From contig JADYZA010000113.1 of assembly GCA_020853375.1 (NCBI GenBank), forward strand, positions 1-6,976: a DNA stretch of 6,976 nucleotides, given 5' to 3'. Position 1 is the stretch's first letter; every line of letters begins with the position of its first letter. The position numbers and the translations under genes were made by a program. Below are positions 5,280 to 6,976 of this stretch, piece after piece. The notes beneath the pieces were generated by a model. It ran no database searches and was not told where the DNA came from. It worked only from the letters and a program-made list of their open reading frames with translations. The stretch comes from Verrucomicrobiota bacterium. GTDB taxonomy: Bacteria > Verrucomicrobiota > Kiritimatiellia > Kiritimatiellales > Tichowtungiaceae.

Positions 5280-5349
5280 CGGAAAAGCTTTCCGCCAATT
5301 AAATTTCCGGGGCAAAGAGGCGGAAAGTTCTCTCCGCCACGTGTTTTTT
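5280..5349 (+). promoter_or_regulatory. Overlapping hairpins with a T-run ahead of the sensor gene
   Basis: Several complementary segments occur together: CGGAAA (5280-5285) with TTTCCG (5289-5294); CTTTCCGCC (5288-5296), an exact reverse complement of GGCGGAAAG (5319-5327); and GGCGGA (5319-5324) with TCCGCC (5333-5338), followed 5 bases later by six T (5344-5349). The last pair resembles an intrinsic terminator on the plus strand and is mutually exclusive with the second. Another GGCGGAAA (5407-5414) is the ribosome site of the downstream gene. This could be leader attenuation, or simply an end-to-end cluster of palindromes between divergent genes. It would need a plus-strand promoter further upstream, which I do not see. 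Confidence 0.3.
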
Positions 5350-5379
5350 GAATGTTTTTTTATGGAGAGTCCCTATACT
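5348..5379 (+). promoter_or_regulatory. Candidate promoter for the CHASE sensor gene
   Basis: TATACT (5374-5379) is a good -10 box. TTGAAT (5348-5353) upstream is a fair -35, but the spacer of 20 bases is longer than the usual 16-18, so the -35 may be poor or the promoter activator-dependent. Transcription from here would start near 5386, which rules out the in-frame ATG at 5362 as the translation start and favours 5419 (or GTG 5401). Confidence 0.35.
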
Positions 5380-5418
5380 CGCCCCGCAGATAGGGTTTTA
5401 GTGAACGGCGGAAAAACC

Positions 5419-6976
5419 ATGGATGAGAAAAAAACAGGCTTTTGGTCAATGGATATCGCCACAGGGCGAAAGCGCTATTGGATCATCTACGCCACCGCAC
5501 TTCTGCTATTGCTCAGCGGCATCTTGGCCGCCAAAAAGGCGGGTGAGAGCACCGATCTGAACATGCGTCGAGCGGTGGCAACCCAAGTTCGCCATATCGC
5601 CGAAGCGATCCCTGTCGACAGCGTCCGCAAACTTTCCTTCAGCAAGGCCGACACGAACCTGCCGGAGTTCCGGCAACTATGCTCTCAGATGAAGGCCTAC
5701 GCCGAAGCCTCCGGCATCCGCAGCCTCTATAGCATGGCGCTTCGCAACGGCAATCTGGTGTTCGGCCCGGAAACTCTTAATCCAGACGATCCGAACGCTT
5801 CGCCGCCCGGAACCGTTTACAGGACTCCCACGAAAAAGGATTTCGAAATTTTCAATACCGGCGATGCGGCGGTTCAAGGCCCCGACTCCGACGAATACGG
5901 CGACTTTGTCACCGCAACGGCCCCCGTCATCGATCCCCACACGGGAAATGTACTGATGACTGTCGGAATCGACATCGAGGCATCCGTCTGGCAGACCGAA
6001 ATCCGTAAGGCGCAATGGATTCCTTTTCTGACGGCGATGGCGCCGCTGGCTATGCTTTCCCTCGGCTTTTTCACGTTAAAAATCAGGCAACGGCTTCCGG
6101 CAACACGTCACTGGAAGCTTCGCCATGTTGAAGCATTCACCTGCGCCGCCATCATGCTGTTGCTGACGGTCACGGCAGCGGCGCTACTCCATTTTTCCGA
6201 CACAAAGGTACGAGAGGAGAACTTCCGAAATCAGGCGCAAATCAAAGCCGAAATCTATACAACCAAGTTTAAAAGCATTCACGCCGACCTCAATCTACTG
6301 GACAGCTTTTTTGAATCCAGCGATCACATCAGCCGTCGAGAATTCCGCTTGTACAGCTCGACCCTGATTAAGAAAAACCCGATCGCCGCCTGCTTTTGGA
6401 TTCCGGAAATTCCCGCCGCCGAGGCCGTTCGTTTCACCAAGCAGGTTCGTGAGGACGGTTTGCCGGAATTCTCCATCTGGCAACGCGACGAACAAAACGC
6501 CAAAGTTCCGGCGCAAGGTTCAGTATTTTTTCCAGTGCTTTACGTCGAACCATTTGCTTCTTACGAAAAAGCGCTTGGCTTTGATGTCTATTCCGAACCG
6601 CTCCGCAAGGCCGCAATCATCGAGGCTCTCAGCACCGGACTGCCGGTGGCGACAGAACCCGTTACGCTGATTTCAACATCGCCACAGGCCGACCAACTGC
6701 TAATCGTTCAGCCGGTTCAGTCGAAGCAAGGTTGCGGCGTGGCAGGATTTGTCTTAAGTCCAAAAGAGTTTCTGACCAACTTCACCGGAGCCCCGTCCGG
6801 CGAAATTGCCAGCCTTTCCGTCAGCCTGCTGGAGTTGCGGGCTGAAAAACCGCCGTTATGGCTCGCCTGCGCACGGGAGAATTTCGGGGAAACTGGAAAA
6901 CAACCCGCACGAAAAGGGCTTTATTCCAGCACTCCGGTTTTCGCCTTCGGAAAAACCTACGAGGTGCTGATTGTTC
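5419..6976 (+). CDS. CHASE-domain membrane sensor protein, N-terminal 519 residues (C terminus outside window)
   Basis: An open frame runs without a stop from ATG 5419 to the window edge: 519 codons and one base. Residues 20-38 form a first membrane helix. Residues of about 40-198 look like an extracytoplasmic sensor (GIRSLYSMALRNGNLVFGPE, then VIDPHTGNVLMTVGIDIE, similar to Cache/PAS-like folds; tentative). Two further helices lie at about 200-220 and 238-257. Residues of about 268-455 carry CHASE-domain features: a conserved AACFWIPEI segment, VFFPVLYVEPFASYEKALGFDVYSEPLRKAAIIEA, and a later ATEPVTL. CHASE domains bind small ligands outside the cell and occur in sensor histidine kinases, diguanylate cyclases and adenylate cyclases; which output this protein has is not visible. 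GGCGGA lies 6 bases upstream of the ATG. In-frame alternatives are GTG 5401 and ATG 5362, both less well placed. It is transcribed away from galE; no partner regulator is visible. Confidence 0.85.
   Translation, partial: MDEKKTGFWSMDIATGRKRYWIIYATALLLLLSGILAAKKAGESTDLNMRRAVATQVRHIAEAIPVDSVRKLSFSKADTNLPEFRQLCSQMKAYAEASGIRSLYSMALRNGNLVFGPETLNPDDPNASPPGTVYRTPTKKDFEIFNTGDAAVQGPDSDEYGDFVTATAPVIDPHTGNVLMTVGIDIEASVWQTEIRKAQWIPFLTAMAPLAMLSLGFFTLKIRQRLPATRHWKLRHVEAFTCAAIMLLLTVTAAALLHFSDTKVREENFRNQAQIKAEIYTTKFKSIHADLNLLDSFFESSDHISRREFRLYSSTLIKKNPIAACFWIPEIPAAEAVRFTKQVREDGLPEFSIWQRDEQNAKVPAQGSVFFPVLYVEPFASYEKALGFDVYSEPLRKAAIIEALSTGLPVATEPVTLISTSPQADQLLIVQPVQSKQGCGVAGFVLSPKEFLTNFTGAPSGEIASLSVSLLELRAEKPPLWLACARENFGETGKQPARKGLYSSTPVFAFGKTYEVLIV

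Noticed and set aside
5238..5418. tRNA or other structured RNA gene in the divergent gap
   Set aside because: The hairpins are short and share one TTTCCGCC-type word; there is no cloverleaf or known RNA signature.
5677..6074. Minus-strand frames opposite the sensor gene
   Set aside because: The plus-strand frame is open through the whole region and shows membrane helices and a CHASE domain.

Overview
The window looks like chromosomal DNA from a free-living, Gram-negative-type bacterium, possibly of the PVC superphylum (Kiritimatiellota, Lentisphaerota or Verrucomicrobiota). The reasons are a PEP-CTERM exported protein with an L-type-lectin-like fold, a large CHASE-domain membrane sensor, moderately high GC with Shine-Dalgarno starts, and intergenic palindromes and short periodic repeats. 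The phylum is an inference; nothing here is diagnostic.

Layout: from 5237 down to 1 every gene is on the minus strand. In transcription order they are galE (UDP-glucose 4-epimerase), a short broken copy of the cinA 5' end, a PEP-CTERM lectin-like protein, a CinA-type molybdopterin-binding-domain protein, a small four-helix membrane protein, an Lrp/AsnC regulator, a class I/II aminotransferase that overlaps the regulator, and the first 19 codons of purH, cut by the window edge. A 181-bp divergent intergenic region (5238-5418) separates this group from a plus-strand gene at 5419 that runs off the right end. It encodes a membrane sensor with an N-terminal extracytoplasmic region and a CHASE domain; its output domain lies outside the window.

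The most notable observation is a 54-bp direct repeat (53/54 identical; copies at 3181-3234 and 4233-4286) that brackets the PEP-CTERM gene. Each copy carries the last codons of galE fused to the first codons of cinA. The simplest reading is that galE and cinA were once adjacent, with an 11-bp stop/start overlap, and that a cassette of about 1.05 kb carrying the PEP-CTERM gene was inserted at the junction with duplication of 54 bp. This left galE and cinA both intact plus a 24-codon cinA relic. No transposase or obvious terminal inverted repeat is visible in the cassette.

Other items of note are a TTCCAAGG-type inverted repeat found at three gene boundaries, a large imperfect palindrome and 8-bp periodic units between the aminotransferase and purH, and a set of mutually exclusive TTTCCGCC/GGCGGAAA pairings ahead of the sensor gene. 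The Lrp-aminotransferase pair is probably a self-contained amino-acid-responsive unit. The other genes are housekeeping, or their links to each other cannot be told from this window.
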